Below are positions 1 to 8,032 of a stretch of 15,582 nt of DNA, piece after piece. Under the pieces are notes generated by a model. The model searched no databases, had not been told where the DNA came from, and saw nothing but the letters and a program-made list of their open reading frames with translations. The DNA is from Bacteroides_E sp964583185 (lineage in GTDB: Bacteria > Bacteroidota > Bacteroidia > Bacteroidales > Bacteroidaceae), in assembly GCA_964583185.1 (NCBI GenBank), contig CAZOVL010000065.1:1-15582 (forward strand), read 5' to 3'. Position numbers and translations under genes: made by a program. Each line of letters opens with the position of its first letter. Within the stretch, counting starts at the first letter, position 1.

Positions 1-377
1 TTAGGGCGCTCCAATACGTGAGAAGGATGTAAATCGGAAAGTGTATCATTTAAGTTAGGTTTCAAAGCAACCCCCTCGAAAGTCCAATTGTATAGGTCTT
101 TTGAAGAGTAGCACGATACACCACCTGTTTCGGTTCGGTAACACTCCCAGCTAGGAACTTTAGGGTTCCAATAAGTTGAATCTCCTTTAAACTCACCATA
201 CCAATAATAAGTTCCTTCGTGGAATAAAATTCCTCCACCGTGTGCATTGATAGCATTTCCCTCTGTATCCAACCATTTTTCTCCTGAAACAATATATTGA
301 GGTTCTGGTTTTGGCTGATTTTTACAGCTAACGACAAATAATCCTAAGCATAGAATAAAAAGAATCTGATTTCTCAT
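1..377 (-). CDS. GH43-family lipoprotein, 5' part only (exo-beta-1,3-galactanase-like)
   Basis: This is the first 125 codons of a gene that runs off the left edge, open in frame from an ATG at 375-377. Residues 1-18 form a lipoprotein signal: a hydrophobic stretch (ILFILCLGLFVV) ending in VVSC, so Cys18 is the likely lipidated residue and the enzyme should be membrane-anchored outside the cytoplasm. The mature part begins like a five-bladed GH43 propeller, with INAHGGG (43-49), GTYYWYGE (55-62), GVSCYSSKDLYNW (86-98) and HPSHVLERP (117-125). The HGGG pattern where other GH43 enzymes have a catalytic-base Asp is what I associate with exo-beta-1,3-galactanase-type subfamilies; the exact subfamily is inferred from memory. 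It lies on the same strand as the GH2 beta-galactosidase, but a terminator between them implies separate transcription. No convincing promoter was seen. The acid/base residue lies outside the window. Confidence 0.8.
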   Translation of the reverse strand, partial: MRNQILFILCLGLFVVSCKNQPKPEPQYIVSGEKWLDTEGNAINAHGGGILFHEGTYYWYGEFKGDSTYWNPKVPSWECYRTETGGVSCYSSKDLYNWTFEGVALKPNLNDTLSDLHPSHVLERP

Positions 378-442
378 AAAGTATAATTTTTTAAGTAGAG
401 TTTTATTTTGAACTAAGTTACAGACTAATTCAGATACTATAC

Positions 443-458
443 CTTTATTTAAATAAAG
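443..458. repeat. 16-bp perfect palindrome upstream of the GH43 gene
   Basis: CTTTATTTAAATAAAG reads the same on both strands and lies 66 bp upstream of the GH43 start codon, within its probable promoter region. It could be a binding site for a dimeric regulator. In such AT-rich DNA a palindrome of A and T has little specificity, so the role is uncertain. Confidence 0.35.
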
Positions 459-568
459 AATAAAGATTAGAATGATTATTCTGCCTTTTTGAATTGATTT
501 TTAACAGTCAAAGGAGATATACATAGTGTTTTCTCCTGTTAAGCTACTAAACCTTTGTTTGGTAAAGT

Positions 569-620
569 AAAAAGAGATCTTTATATGATCTATTTGAACA
601 AACGATTATATAAAGATCTC
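569..620 (-). terminator. Rho-independent terminator of the GH2 gene
   Basis: Read on the minus strand, GAGATCTTTATAT (608-620) and ATATAAAGATCTC (574-586) form a perfect 13-bp stem. Past one mismatched pair the stem continues for three more pairs. It is followed directly by five T residues (569-573). It sits about 20 bases past the GH2 stop codon, so it should end that transcript and separate it from the GH43 gene. The stem is AT-rich. Confidence 0.75.
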
Positions 621-640
621 AAATGATTTATAATATCAAA

Positions 641-3600
641 CTAGTCCAATACCTTAATAGTGAAGGAGTATTGATATTCCGAATCTGAAAAACGATACTT
701 ATCCAAAGGTTTTGCACCCCACGAGTGTAAGCCTCCTACACCACGCTGGAAAAGATCGACACAAAGAACTACCTCGTTACGAGGTTTTACGTCGGATGCA
801 TGTTGCTGTTTTTTAGTCACTCCCGGGTCCCAGTCTTCCGGGCGGTTATGAGTAGCACTGACAGATAAAGGTTGAGCTCCAGAGATTTGGATTCCTTGTC
901 CCTTTTCATTTTTCAATGTCATCCAGCGTACATCCGTTTTATTCCCTGCCTCTTGTGGACGATAGTAAGGAAATACCTGATCGGGTACTTTACCTTCCCA
1001 TATACCCATAAAGGCATCAACATTACGGTCAACGTAGTTTTCGTGCGGACCACGTCCATACCATGTAAAGTTGTCGTAAGAGTTAGGTAGGGACATAATC
1101 ATACCAAAACGCATCATTTCGGGGAGCTGGTCATTGAGAGCTTTATAAAAAGCGGATATGGTAAGGCTTCCATCTTGGTTTACCGTATAAGTTAAGTCTA
1201 CTTTTGCCTCTATTCCTCGTAATTTTGCTTCAAAATCAAAAGAGATTGTTCCGTTTGACTCTTTATGATTTTTGTAAGTTATAATAGGGTTACGTCCGGC
1301 AACCTCCCAAAGTCTCATTGTGGTATGGTCACCTGATCCAAAATCGTTATCGTTCGGTGCACGCCAAAAGTTAAGAGCAGGCATGCCATTTAATACACCC
1401 CTACCCGTTTGATTCATAGAAAATCCTGCCGAGCGGGTATTCTGGCGTATACCTGCAGCCTCTGTGGCTCCTGCTCCTATGGTTACACCATCTGTTTGAG
1501 CTTTAGGGGCAGGCGCTTTACCCGTGTGAGCTACATAAGTGATATCTCCTGCTTTTACAACAATCTTTTCTTCACTTTTTTCTATTTCTAAAGTGATGTT
1601 ACCCGACTGTTCAGCTGTGAAGTAATTGTTTGAAAGGAAAGCTAATTCGCTTTTAGCACATTCAAATCCGGCAGGTATAAACTGGTCGCCTTGTTTTGTA
1701 TATGTGTATACATGAAGGAAGTATTCAGTTCCTGTTTCTTGTTGTATTTTTGGAAGAGAAATTTTGATGTTCTTTTTAGATGCTGCGGGAACATAAGCAT
1801 CAAAAGTTCCTTCCTCTGCTTTTTCTCCATTTTTAAGCAATATCCATTTGAATTGGTAGTTGTTAGGAGTGATATCGGTAAATGAAAAATCATTAACAAG
1901 AGTCAAATTACCACTCGCAGGATCTTCTGATTCTACCCAAATGTTTTGGTATACCTTTTTTACAATATAAGTATGAGGGACATATTTTTGATCCGGACTG
2001 ATAATTCCGTCCATACAAAAGTTGTCGCTATTCATTCGTGAGTAACCTCCAAGATCGCCACCGTAAGCCCAATAAAAACGATTTTGTTCATCGTGGGCAG
2101 GAAAACCGTGGTTATACCATTCCCATATAAATCCACCTTGCATATTCTTACTGCTACGCATCACATCCCAATACTCCTGCATATTCCCCATGCTATTTCC
2201 CATGGCGTGTGCATATTCACACATCAAGTAAGGACGACCGATGTCTTGTGCTGCGTCACGAAGCATTGATTCATAGCTTGGATACATTGGAAATATTACA
2301 TCTGTATTATATTCTCTGTGAGCAGGTTCGTAAACTGTAGGGCGACTCGTGTCACGTTTTTTAGCCCATTCATAATTTTGCTTATAAGCTTTTCCGTTAG
2401 CCGCTTCATTGCCTAGTGACCACATAAGGACAGAAGGATGGTTTTTGTCTCTTTCTACTACGCTGACAATTCTTTCCAGATGTGCGTCTTGCCACTCAGG
2501 CAGGTTAGAAGGAATATTAGCACCTAAATGTCGTACTCCGTGCGATTCGAGATTTGATTCATCTATAAGGTAAATACCATATTGGTCGCATAACTTGTAC
2601 CACAGCGGTTTCTGAGGATAGTGTGATGTACGTACTGCATTGATGTTTAACTCTTTCATTAATTGTATGTTACGCATCATTTCTTTCTCGGTAACTACCG
2701 CTCCGGTATGTGTGTTGAATTCGTGGAGATTAACCCCTTTGAACCAGATTTTTTTTCCGTTAAGGAAAATCTGGCCGTCTTTAATCTCTATTTTGCGAAA
2801 TCCTATTTTATGTGAGGTAGCTTCAACTATATTTCCTTTAGTATCTTGAAGCGTAATAAGCATAGTGTAAAGGTAGGGAGTTTCTGCTGTCCAGTGTAGA
2901 GGAGAAGAAATTTTTCCTGAAACAGAAACTTCTATTGAGTTTTTTGCAGGTATGTCTACCTTTTGTGATTTACTAAGCACTTTTTTCCCTTTGGAATTGA
3001 GAATGTCGATTGTAACTGTTTGATTCTGGAGATTATCATTGTAGTTTTTCAAGATAACTTCTGAAGAAAAAAGACCATTACGATAGTTTTTATCCAAATC
3101 TGCATGGGCAAAAAAGTCATATATACGTGTTTGTGCAGTACTGTACAAATAGACATCTCGATTAATTCCGCCTAATCGCCAAAAATCTTGATCTTCCATA
3201 TAAGAGGCATTGCCAAACTTGTACACACGACAAGCAAGTGTGTTCTTTCCCTGACGGATATAAGGAGTTATATCAAACTCGGCAGCTGTTTTTGCATTTT
3301 CTGTATAACCTACTTTTTGTCCATTTACCCATACATACATAGCAGTAGTTCCCCCTTCAAAATGTAGAAATACACGGCGTCCGTCCCATGTTTCAGGAAT
3401 TGTGAATTCATGACGATAGGAACCTACCGGCGAGTCGTCCGGGTCAATTTCATAATAAGGAGCTCTAAAGCCAAACGAACTAGCTACATATACAGGAACG
3501 CCAAATCCGTTGAATTCCCAATTGCCTGGAACAGGAATTTCTGTCCAATCGGAAATGTCGTAATTTTCTTTGTAAAAATCTTCGGGAGTCATGGCTGCCT

Positions 3601-3829
3601 TGGGAACCCAATGGAATTTCCATTTCCCATTGAGCGATTGGTAATAAGGAGATGAACTATAGTTGTCTGTAATTGCCAACTCTTTTGAGGGATAAGGAAG
3701 CGAGGTTGCCCGTGCCGCTTCTTTGTTGATTTGATAAACAGCAGGATTCAGCCATTCGGGCTTTTCAACCTGTGCGAAGGCAAAAATGCTCACAAAAAGT
3801 AATGTGAATAAGGTTAAATTAAATTTCAT
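641..3829 (-). CDS. Secreted GH2 beta-galactosidase (LacZ-type)
   Basis: The 1062-residue protein should hydrolyse terminal beta-galactosides, probably in the periplasm: residues 1-20 are a signal peptide ending FAFAQ. Order: jelly-roll sugar-binding domain (about 60-235), Ig-like domain (about 240-345), TIM barrel (about 350-630), second Ig-like domain and C-terminal beta-sandwich (about 800-1060). Visible LacZ signatures are NLESHG (426-431, metal and substrate ligands), SLGNE with acid/base Glu475, MCEYAHAMGNS with nucleophile Glu538, FWRAPNDND (821-829) and VGGLHSWG (1031-1038), whose Trp1037 corresponds to the LacZ active-site Trp. All catalytic residues are present. The length is close to E. 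coli LacZ (1023) plus a signal peptide. An Ala/Gly/Thr-rich stretch around 768-800 looks like an insert. The nearby GH43 gene suggests galactan or arabinogalactan as substrate, but other beta-galactosides are possible. Confidence 0.93.
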   Translation of the reverse strand: MKFNLTLFTLLFVSIFAFAQVEKPEWLNPAVYQINKEAARATSLPYPSKELAITDNYSSSPYYQSLNGKWKFHWVPKAAMTPEDFYKENYDISDWTEIPVPGNWEFNGFGVPVYVASSFGFRAPYYEIDPDDSPVGSYRHEFTIPETWDGRRVFLHFEGGTTAMYVWVNGQKVGYTENAKTAAEFDITPYIRQGKNTLACRVYKFGNASYMEDQDFWRLGGINRDVYLYSTAQTRIYDFFAHADLDKNYRNGLFSSEVILKNYNDNLQNQTVTIDILNSKGKKVLSKSQKVDIPAKNSIEVSVSGKISSPLHWTAETPYLYTMLITLQDTKGNIVEATSHKIGFRKIEIKDGQIFLNGKKIWFKGVNLHEFNTHTGAVVTEKEMMRNIQLMKELNINAVRTSHYPQKPLWYKLCDQYGIYLIDESNLESHGVRHLGANIPSNLPEWQDAHLERIVSVVERDKNHPSVLMWSLGNEAANGKAYKQNYEWAKKRDTSRPTVYEPAHREYNTDVIFPMYPSYESMLRDAAQDIGRPYLMCEYAHAMGNSMGNMQEYWDVMRSSKNMQGGFIWEWYNHGFPAHDEQNRFYWAYGGDLGGYSRMNSDNFCMDGIISPDQKYVPHTYIVKKVYQNIWVESEDPASGNLTLVNDFSFTDITPNNYQFKWILLKNGEKAEEGTFDAYVPAASKKNIKISLPKIQQETGTEYFLHVYTYTKQGDQFIPAGFECAKSELAFLSNNYFTAEQSGNITLEIEKSEEKIVVKAGDITYVAHTGKAPAPKAQTDGVTIGAGATEAAGIRQNTRSAGFSMNQTGRGVLNGMPALNFWRAPNDNDFGSGDHTTMRLWEVAGRNPIITYKNHKESNGTISFDFEAKLRGIEAKVDLTYTVNQDGSLTISAFYKALNDQLPEMMRFGMIMSLPNSYDNFTWYGRGPHENYVDRNVDAFMGIWEGKVPDQVFPYYRPQEAGNKTDVRWMTLKNEKGQGIQISGAQPLSVSATHNRPEDWDPGVTKKQQHASDVKPRNEVVLCVDLFQRGVGGLHSWGAKPLDKYRFSDSEYQYSFTIKVLD

Positions 3830-4000
3830 AATATATTATTTTAGTTTAGAACTCACAATAATTTACAAGAAGCCTACTAAGGCTCTTTGATTATATGGTT
3901 GCTTTTGACTTGCATATATATTGTACAGACGTCTCTTCTGTTTTTTACACTTTAGTTAGTGTGAAGACTGGGATATAACGAGAAATATTTATGTTGGTAC

Positions 4001-4281
4001 AATCCTAGCAGTGCCATTATAAACTGTTTGTATATTCTTGTCCAATTTAAAACTATTGATAATCTGCAGGACTAAAAAGTATCACTTAGAGTAAATAGCA
4101 TCAATTGACGATATTTGGAGTTAATTGAATGATTTTTAGTCCTATCACTAGTCAATGATCTAAGATTTTGAAAGTATTCGGTTGATTCTGAAACATCTGC
4201 AACCCAGTTTATTCTATAGAAGTGTTACTTTGATTCTTCTTTCCAACTAGCAACCATAATCCTAGGTTAGCCCATTATAAA
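4001..4281. repeat. Bipartite direct repeat, two copies 257 bp apart
   Basis: AATCCTAG and CCATTATAAA occur together in the same order at 4001-4023 and at 4258-4281, separated by 5 different bases in the first copy and 6 in the second. Eighteen of about 23 positions therefore match. Possible explanations are paired operator sites for a regulator of the flanking genes, or the ends of an old duplication. The function is unknown. Confidence 0.5.
4068..4143. repeat. 11-bp inverted repeat with 54-bp spacer
   Basis: AGGACTAAAAA (4068-4078) is the exact reverse complement of TTTTTAGTCCT (4133-4143). The pair lies between the two copies of the direct repeat in the same intergenic region. It could be terminal repeats of a short relic or a regulatory structure. 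Flanking sequence shows no clear target duplication. Confidence 0.5.
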
Positions 4282-4513
4282 AAGAAAGAGCTAAACCCCG
4301 ATTATATTAAAAACAGAGACCCAAGAAACAGTGTTAATTATGCTTTTTGTGTGAAAAATTGAAGACTTGAGGTGTTTTATAAAAAATAGTGACAAAAGGA
4401 GTAAAACATATTGGTGTAAATGATTACTTTTAAAAGCATAGATTAGATGTTACTATTATAAATTCAAGCAGTTATAAACAGAATAGGTGCACAGAAAAGA
4501 ACTTAAGAAAACA

Positions 4514-5350
4514 ATGAAAGCAGAACTGTTATTTAAGTTAAAAGATGTTACAGGTGAAGGGGTTTTATGGCTTCCTCGTTCAGAAAAAGTATTGTGGGTA
4601 GATATTGAGTCGGGTTATTTGCACGAATATGCTATTTATAAAGAGCAGTATTTTTGTCATAAATTACCGGATATGATTTCATCTATAATGGTGGTGGATA
4701 AGGAAGAACAAGAGGTGCTATTGACAATGAAAGACCGTATAATTCGTTACCATTTAGAAAATAAAAGTTTCAGTCTTTTGAAACAGTTTGATTTCATTAA
4801 ACCGGGCTATCGAATGAATGATGCAAAAATGTCTCCGGAAGGTCGTATTTGGTTTGGTGTAATGCATATGACAAATCAAAAGGGTACAGGTTATTTATGT
4901 TGTTTGAACCCTGATTTATCAGTCAGTAAAGTGTTGGTAAATCAAAATATACCCAATGGCATGGTGTGGAATGCTACAGGAGATAAAATGTATTATGCCG
5001 ATTCAGGTCGTGGATGTATTGAGGAATATATGTATGATAAACAACAAGGAACCATTGTCTTAAATGGTGTTTCAGTTAATGTCCCTGCTGAATTGGGTGT
5101 TCCCGATGGTATGACAATGGGGAAAGACGGACTGTTATGGGTGGCTCATTGGGGTGGTTCAGGTGTTTATGTCTGGAATCCTATGTCAGGAAAACTAATT
5201 GATAAAGTGGAAGTTCCTGTACCTAATGTTGCTTCTTGTACTTTTGGAGGAAAAAACAAGGATACGCTTTTTATTACCACAGCACGTAGTGGATTATCAG
5301 ATGCAGAGATGGAACAATACCCCCTGAGTGGTAGTTTGTTTTGTATATAG
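4514..5350 (+). CDS. SMP-30/gluconolactonase/regucalcin-family sugar lactonase
   Basis: The product has 278 residues if it starts at the ATG at 4514, and there is no signal peptide, so it should be cytoplasmic. An in-frame GTG at 4487 would add nine residues; the ATG is preferred because the family normally begins just before the first metal ligand. The four SMP-30 metal-ligand motifs are present: Glu15 in GEGVLW, Asn102/Asp103 in RMNDAK, Asn148 in IPNGM and Asp198 in VPDGM. The repeated blades (VLWVDIESG, RIWFGV, KMYYADSG, LLWVAHW, TLFITTAR) fit a six-bladed propeller. Family members hydrolyse aldonolactones using a divalent cation. The exact substrate cannot be read, but with galactosidases next door a sugar-acid lactone from galactose or arabinose oxidation is plausible. 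It is transcribed divergently from the GH2 gene. Confidence 0.88.
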   Translation: MKAELLFKLKDVTGEGVLWLPRSEKVLWVDIESGYLHEYAIYKEQYFCHKLPDMISSIMVVDKEEQEVLLTMKDRIIRYHLENKSFSLLKQFDFIKPGYRMNDAKMSPEGRIWFGVMHMTNQKGTGYLCCLNPDLSVSKVLVNQNIPNGMVWNATGDKMYYADSGRGCIEEYMYDKQQGTIVLNGVSVNVPAELGVPDGMTMGKDGLLWVAHWGGSGVYVWNPMSGKLIDKVEVPVPNVASCTFGGKNKDTLFITTARSGLSDAEMEQYPLSGSLFCI

Positions 5351-5426
5351 TTTTTGCAATGAGATTTAGAAATAATAAATTCGTCTACAATTGATTTTCA
5401 ATTAGAAATAAAAGATAATTGTATCT

Positions 5427-6017
5427 ATGGAAAACAGAAAGGATAGGTTAAAAAATGCAATTTGTAATAATGATATTGATTTTTTTAAGAAACACAAAGA
5501 ACAATATTCCATCAATGAACGCTTTGAAGATGAAGAGGGAGATACTTTATTATTGTATTCAATAAGTTTCCCTAACTCTACTATTTATGATTTCTTTTTA
5601 AATAATGGAGCTGAGATTGAATTAAAAAATGATGAAGGGGAAGGGATCTTACATGCAATTGTATACTCCGGAATTAAAGATCGACTGGTTGAGTTTTTAG
5701 CCAATTATAGTGTTGATCTAAATACTGTCACTAATGAAGGGGTTACTCCTTTACTATTATCTATTGCACTAAATCATTTTGATATGGCCTATGTTTTACT
5801 ACAACATGGTGCTGATGCTACTATAGGAGATTTAGATGGTGTAACTCCCTTACATATAGCTGTTCAACACACTGATGTGGATTTGGTGAAATATTTGGTT
5901 GAAAAAGGTGCTGACTTATGGGCAAAAACAGCTAAAGGTAATTACCCTTTAGCGTTGGCCGTAAACGCAAAACAAGAAGAAGTGGTGAGATTTCTATATC
6001 CTTTATTATATGAATAA
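5427..6017 (+). CDS. Ankyrin-repeat protein
   Basis: The 196-residue protein is made almost entirely of ankyrin repeats and has no signal peptide or membrane segment, so it is probably cytoplasmic. Repeats of about 33 residues start near EGDTLLLYSI (37), EGEGILHAIV (70), EGVTPLLLSI (104), DGVTPLHIAV (137) and KGNYPLALAV (170). The third and fourth match the consensus best (TPL, HGADATIGD; TPLHIA, KGADLW). Residues 1-36 form a charged helical cap. Ankyrin repeats bind other proteins; no catalytic domain is present and no partner can be named. It lies 76 bp after the SMP-30 gene on the same strand, possibly cotranscribed, as no strong terminator lies between them. It is followed by 231 bp of AT-rich DNA and the nested insertion sequences. 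The coding DNA is more AT-rich than the housekeeping genes. Confidence 0.85.
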   Translation: MENRKDRLKNAICNNDIDFFKKHKEQYSINERFEDEEGDTLLLYSISFPNSTIYDFFLNNGAEIELKNDEGEGILHAIVYSGIKDRLVEFLANYSVDLNTVTNEGVTPLLLSIALNHFDMAYVLLQHGADATIGDLDGVTPLHIAVQHTDVDLVKYLVEKGADLWAKTAKGNYPLALAVNAKQEEVVRFLYPLLYE

Positions 6018-6198
6018 TGATTATGTGTTATACTATTAAGCTATATTTATAAATCAAGAAGATATTAGATATAATATAATCATTCAGGGTTCTATGCATA
6101 TTGTCAAGTTGTTCTTCTAATCAAAAAGAAAGGATAGATACTTGAATTTTCACCTTCCTTTCAAATCACAACACAATAATATTTTGAAAATACTTGTA

Positions 6199-6230
6199 GG
6201 TCTAAGACCCCAAGGTGTTCGGTCTAGGAC
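6199..6230. repeat. Compact dyad and partial direct repeat beside the IS982 end
   Basis: GGTCTAAGACC (6199-6209) is a near-palindrome with one central base, and GGTCTAGGAC (6221-6230) repeats its first half 22 bp later. AGACC (6205-6209) can also pair with GGTCT (6221-6225). The patch is noticeably more GC-rich than its surroundings and ends 18 bp before the IS982 terminal repeat. It may be a remnant of DNA adjacent to the insertion, and no function is assigned. Confidence 0.4.
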
Positions 6231-6248
6231 TGTTGAAACGACTTACTG

Positions 6249-6265
6249 ACCTGAGTTCGATTAAT
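6249..6265 (+). repeat. IS982 left terminal inverted repeat
   Basis: ACCTGAGTTCGATTAAT matches the right repeat at all 17 positions. The transposase stop codon (6261-6263 on the minus strand) lies inside it. Confidence 0.9.
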
Positions 6266-6564
6266 AAAAGATAGCTAATTGGGCATCTTTTATGGTACTG
6301 TACTTAATTGAGGGTTTCTTGGGTAAAAAACTGTAAGCTATGATGCCTGATACTAGATTTGCTACAAAATTTGCAAACGAACGATGTCTGGAGTGTTCTA
6401 CTTGACAAATATTCTTCAACTCGTCATTCACTGTCTCAATTACAGAACGCTTTCGAAGCAGTATTTTGTCAGCCATTGTCATCAAGGAATTCTTCCTATT
6501 GTTGCGAATACTTGTTACGGGATGAATACCATCAACAAAAAGTAACTCCTGCAACTTCTTCTAT

Positions 6565-6568
6565 ATGT
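6565..6568. repeat. Target-site duplication of the IS5 element, left copy
   Basis: ATGT lies immediately outside the left terminal repeat and is repeated at 8042-8045 outside the right one. Collapsing the two copies joins the IS982 transposase codons in frame (GGC TAC ATA), which confirms the boundaries. Confidence 0.8.
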
Positions 6569-6627
6569 AGTCGCTCCTTAATAAATATATAACCATTTGA
6601 TCTACAGGTAAATAGTGCTGTTTTTTA

Positions 6628-6658
6628 TTGTTTTATATTGCAAGGTTTTGTATATTTA
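6628..6658 (+). promoter_or_regulatory. Probable IS5 transposase promoter within a start-codon hairpin
   Basis: TTG (6628-6630) and TATATTTA (6651-6658) are separated by 20 bp, matching the Bacteroidetes -33 TTTG / -7 TAnnTTTG pattern at seven of eight -7 positions. The start codon lies 21 bp after the -7 box. The -7 box is in the loop of an inverted repeat (TTGCAAG 6638-6644 with CTTGCAA 6670-6676, extended on both sides to include base 6680, the A of the ATG). Confidence 0.45.
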
Positions 6659-6679
6659 TAGTATTAAATCTTGCAAAAT

Positions 6680-8032
6680 ATGTTAGGAAAATCACCGGAT
6701 CAAAATCAGCGTAATTTATTTCTCCCCTTGCTTTCTGACTTTATTGATATGAAGCACGAACTAGTCTTTTTGGCTCATAAGATTGATTGGGAGTATTTTG
6801 AGAGTGAGTTTGGAAGTTTGTATTCACTTGTTGGTCAACCCTCCATTCCACTGCGGCTAATGATTGGTTGCTTAATCTTAAAACAAATGTATAATTTAGG
6901 GGATGAGACTGTAGCTAAATCCTGGGTACGTGACCCTTACATGCAATACTTTTGTGGTGAGGCTCATTTTCAGCATCAATTTCCTTTTGACCCCAGTTGT
7001 TTTGTACATTTTAGAACACGCATCGGTGAAGCCGGTTTTGAGAAGATTTTTCAACACTCCGTTCACCTTCATGGTCAATCAGCTGAAGAGAAAATGGTTT
7101 TATCTGACACTACAGTTCAAGAGAATGACACTACCTTTCCTACCGATGCCAAACTTTACAAGAAAGTGATTGACGCTTGTAACCGCATGGTGAACACTCA
7201 TGGACTTCCACAACGACAAAGCTATGTTCGTGTCAGCAAGCAACACCTGCGGGATTCCTATAATGCCAATCATCCTAAACGTGCTAAAAAAGCAAGGAAA
7301 GCCCGAAATAAACTTCGTACCATAGCCACTCGCCTGGTCAATGAGTTGGGTCGTACCTTATCTGATGAATTAAAAGCATTGTATCAAGAGGATATCCAGA
7401 TCTTTTGGAGAATAATCCATCAACAAAAAAAAGATAAAAACAAAATCTATAGTCCTCATAAACCTTACACCCAGTGCATAGCAAAAGGGAAAGCGAAGAA
7501 TCCTTACGAGTTTGGCAACAAGGTGGGGCTTATAGTTGGGGCAAAATCTTTAGTCATCACTGCAATCCAAACCTTTACAGGTAATCCTCATGACAAGGAT
7601 ACGATTAAGCCTTTACTGGATCAAATGGAGTCAGGGGGACTATACAAACCCCATGAGGTGATTTATGATCGAGGAGGAAGAGGTAAGCCGGAGATAGATG
7701 GAGTGGTTATTTCTACACCGGGTAAACCCAAGAAAACAGACACCCCTTATGAAAAAAGGAAGAAGCGGAGTAAATTCAGACGAAGAGCAGCCATAGAGCC
7801 TGTCATAGGACATCTTAAATCGGATTTCAGAATGCAAAAGAATTACCTGCATGGGGAGAACCGTATGCAAATTAATGCATTAATGAGTGCAACGGCATGG
7901 AATTTAAGAAAATTGGCAGAAAAAGCCATTTTCTTGCTCTATAAAAAATGGCTTTTAACACTTAAGCTATTTATCAGTAAGAAATACAGGTACACAATTC
8001 ATACTAATAATCTTGTTTTTCTTAATTCTTAA
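6680..8032 (+). CDS. IS5-family transposase
   Basis: The 450-residue DDE transposase cuts and joins the ends of its own element. I chose the ATG at 6680; an in-frame TTG nine bases earlier lies inside a predicted hairpin and adds nothing conserved. The N-terminal block runs from PDQNQRNLF (6) through SIPLRLMIGCLILKQ (55-69) and PYMQYFCGE (86-94). Catalytic residues are Asp143 in LSDTTVQ, Asp330 in YDRGGRG and Glu373 in AAIEPVIGHLK. A basic stretch (195-218) and KYEFGNK-like YEFGNK (276-281) fit the family. Where relatives usually have DRGYRG this copy has DRGGRG, a possible weakening change. The stop codon (8030-8032) lies in the right terminal repeat. The whole reading frame is open, unlike the IS982 gene around it. 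Confidence 0.92.
   Translation: MLGKSPDQNQRNLFLPLLSDFIDMKHELVFLAHKIDWEYFESEFGSLYSLVGQPSIPLRLMIGCLILKQMYNLGDETVAKSWVRDPYMQYFCGEAHFQHQFPFDPSCFVHFRTRIGEAGFEKIFQHSVHLHGQSAEEKMVLSDTTVQENDTTFPTDAKLYKKVIDACNRMVNTHGLPQRQSYVRVSKQHLRDSYNANHPKRAKKARKARNKLRTIATRLVNELGRTLSDELKALYQEDIQIFWRIIHQQKKDKNKIYSPHKPYTQCIAKGKAKNPYEFGNKVGLIVGAKSLVITAIQTFTGNPHDKDTIKPLLDQMESGGLYKPHEVIYDRGGRGKPEIDGVVISTPGKPKKTDTPYEKRKKRSKFRRRAAIEPVIGHLKSDFRMQKNYLHGENRMQINALMSATAWNLRKLAEKAIFLLYKKWLLTLKLFISKKYRYTIHTNNLVFLNS

Larger units (their letters stand above)
3830..4513. other. Divergent intergenic region between GH2 and SMP-30 genes
   Basis: This AT-rich gap contains no convincing gene in any frame; the longest suspicious stretch is 51 codons without a start. 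It must hold the promoters of both divergent genes, but I found no clean TAnnTTTG box for either. Visible structures are a small AGCCT/AGGCT hairpin (3871-3884) in the probable GH2 leader, an 8-bp palindrome AGACGTCT (3927-3934), a bipartite direct repeat (4001 and 4258) and an 11-bp inverted repeat (4068 and 4133), the last two listed separately. The length and repeats fit a regulated region of a carbohydrate locus. Confidence 0.6.

Noticed and set aside
62..337. A 91-codon minus-strand frame in the GH43 region
   Set aside because: It is an alternative frame of the GH43 gene, which has a lipoprotein signal and family motifs.
4072..4224. A 51-codon open stretch on the minus strand in the GH2/SMP-30 gap
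   Set aside because: It has no start codon, no recognisable motif and no upstream signals. That length is expected by chance.
6130..6164. GAAAGGA / TCCTTTC inverted repeat as a terminator for the ankyrin gene
   Set aside because: The arms are only 7 bp with a long unpaired loop and no T run follows, so it is not a convincing terminator.
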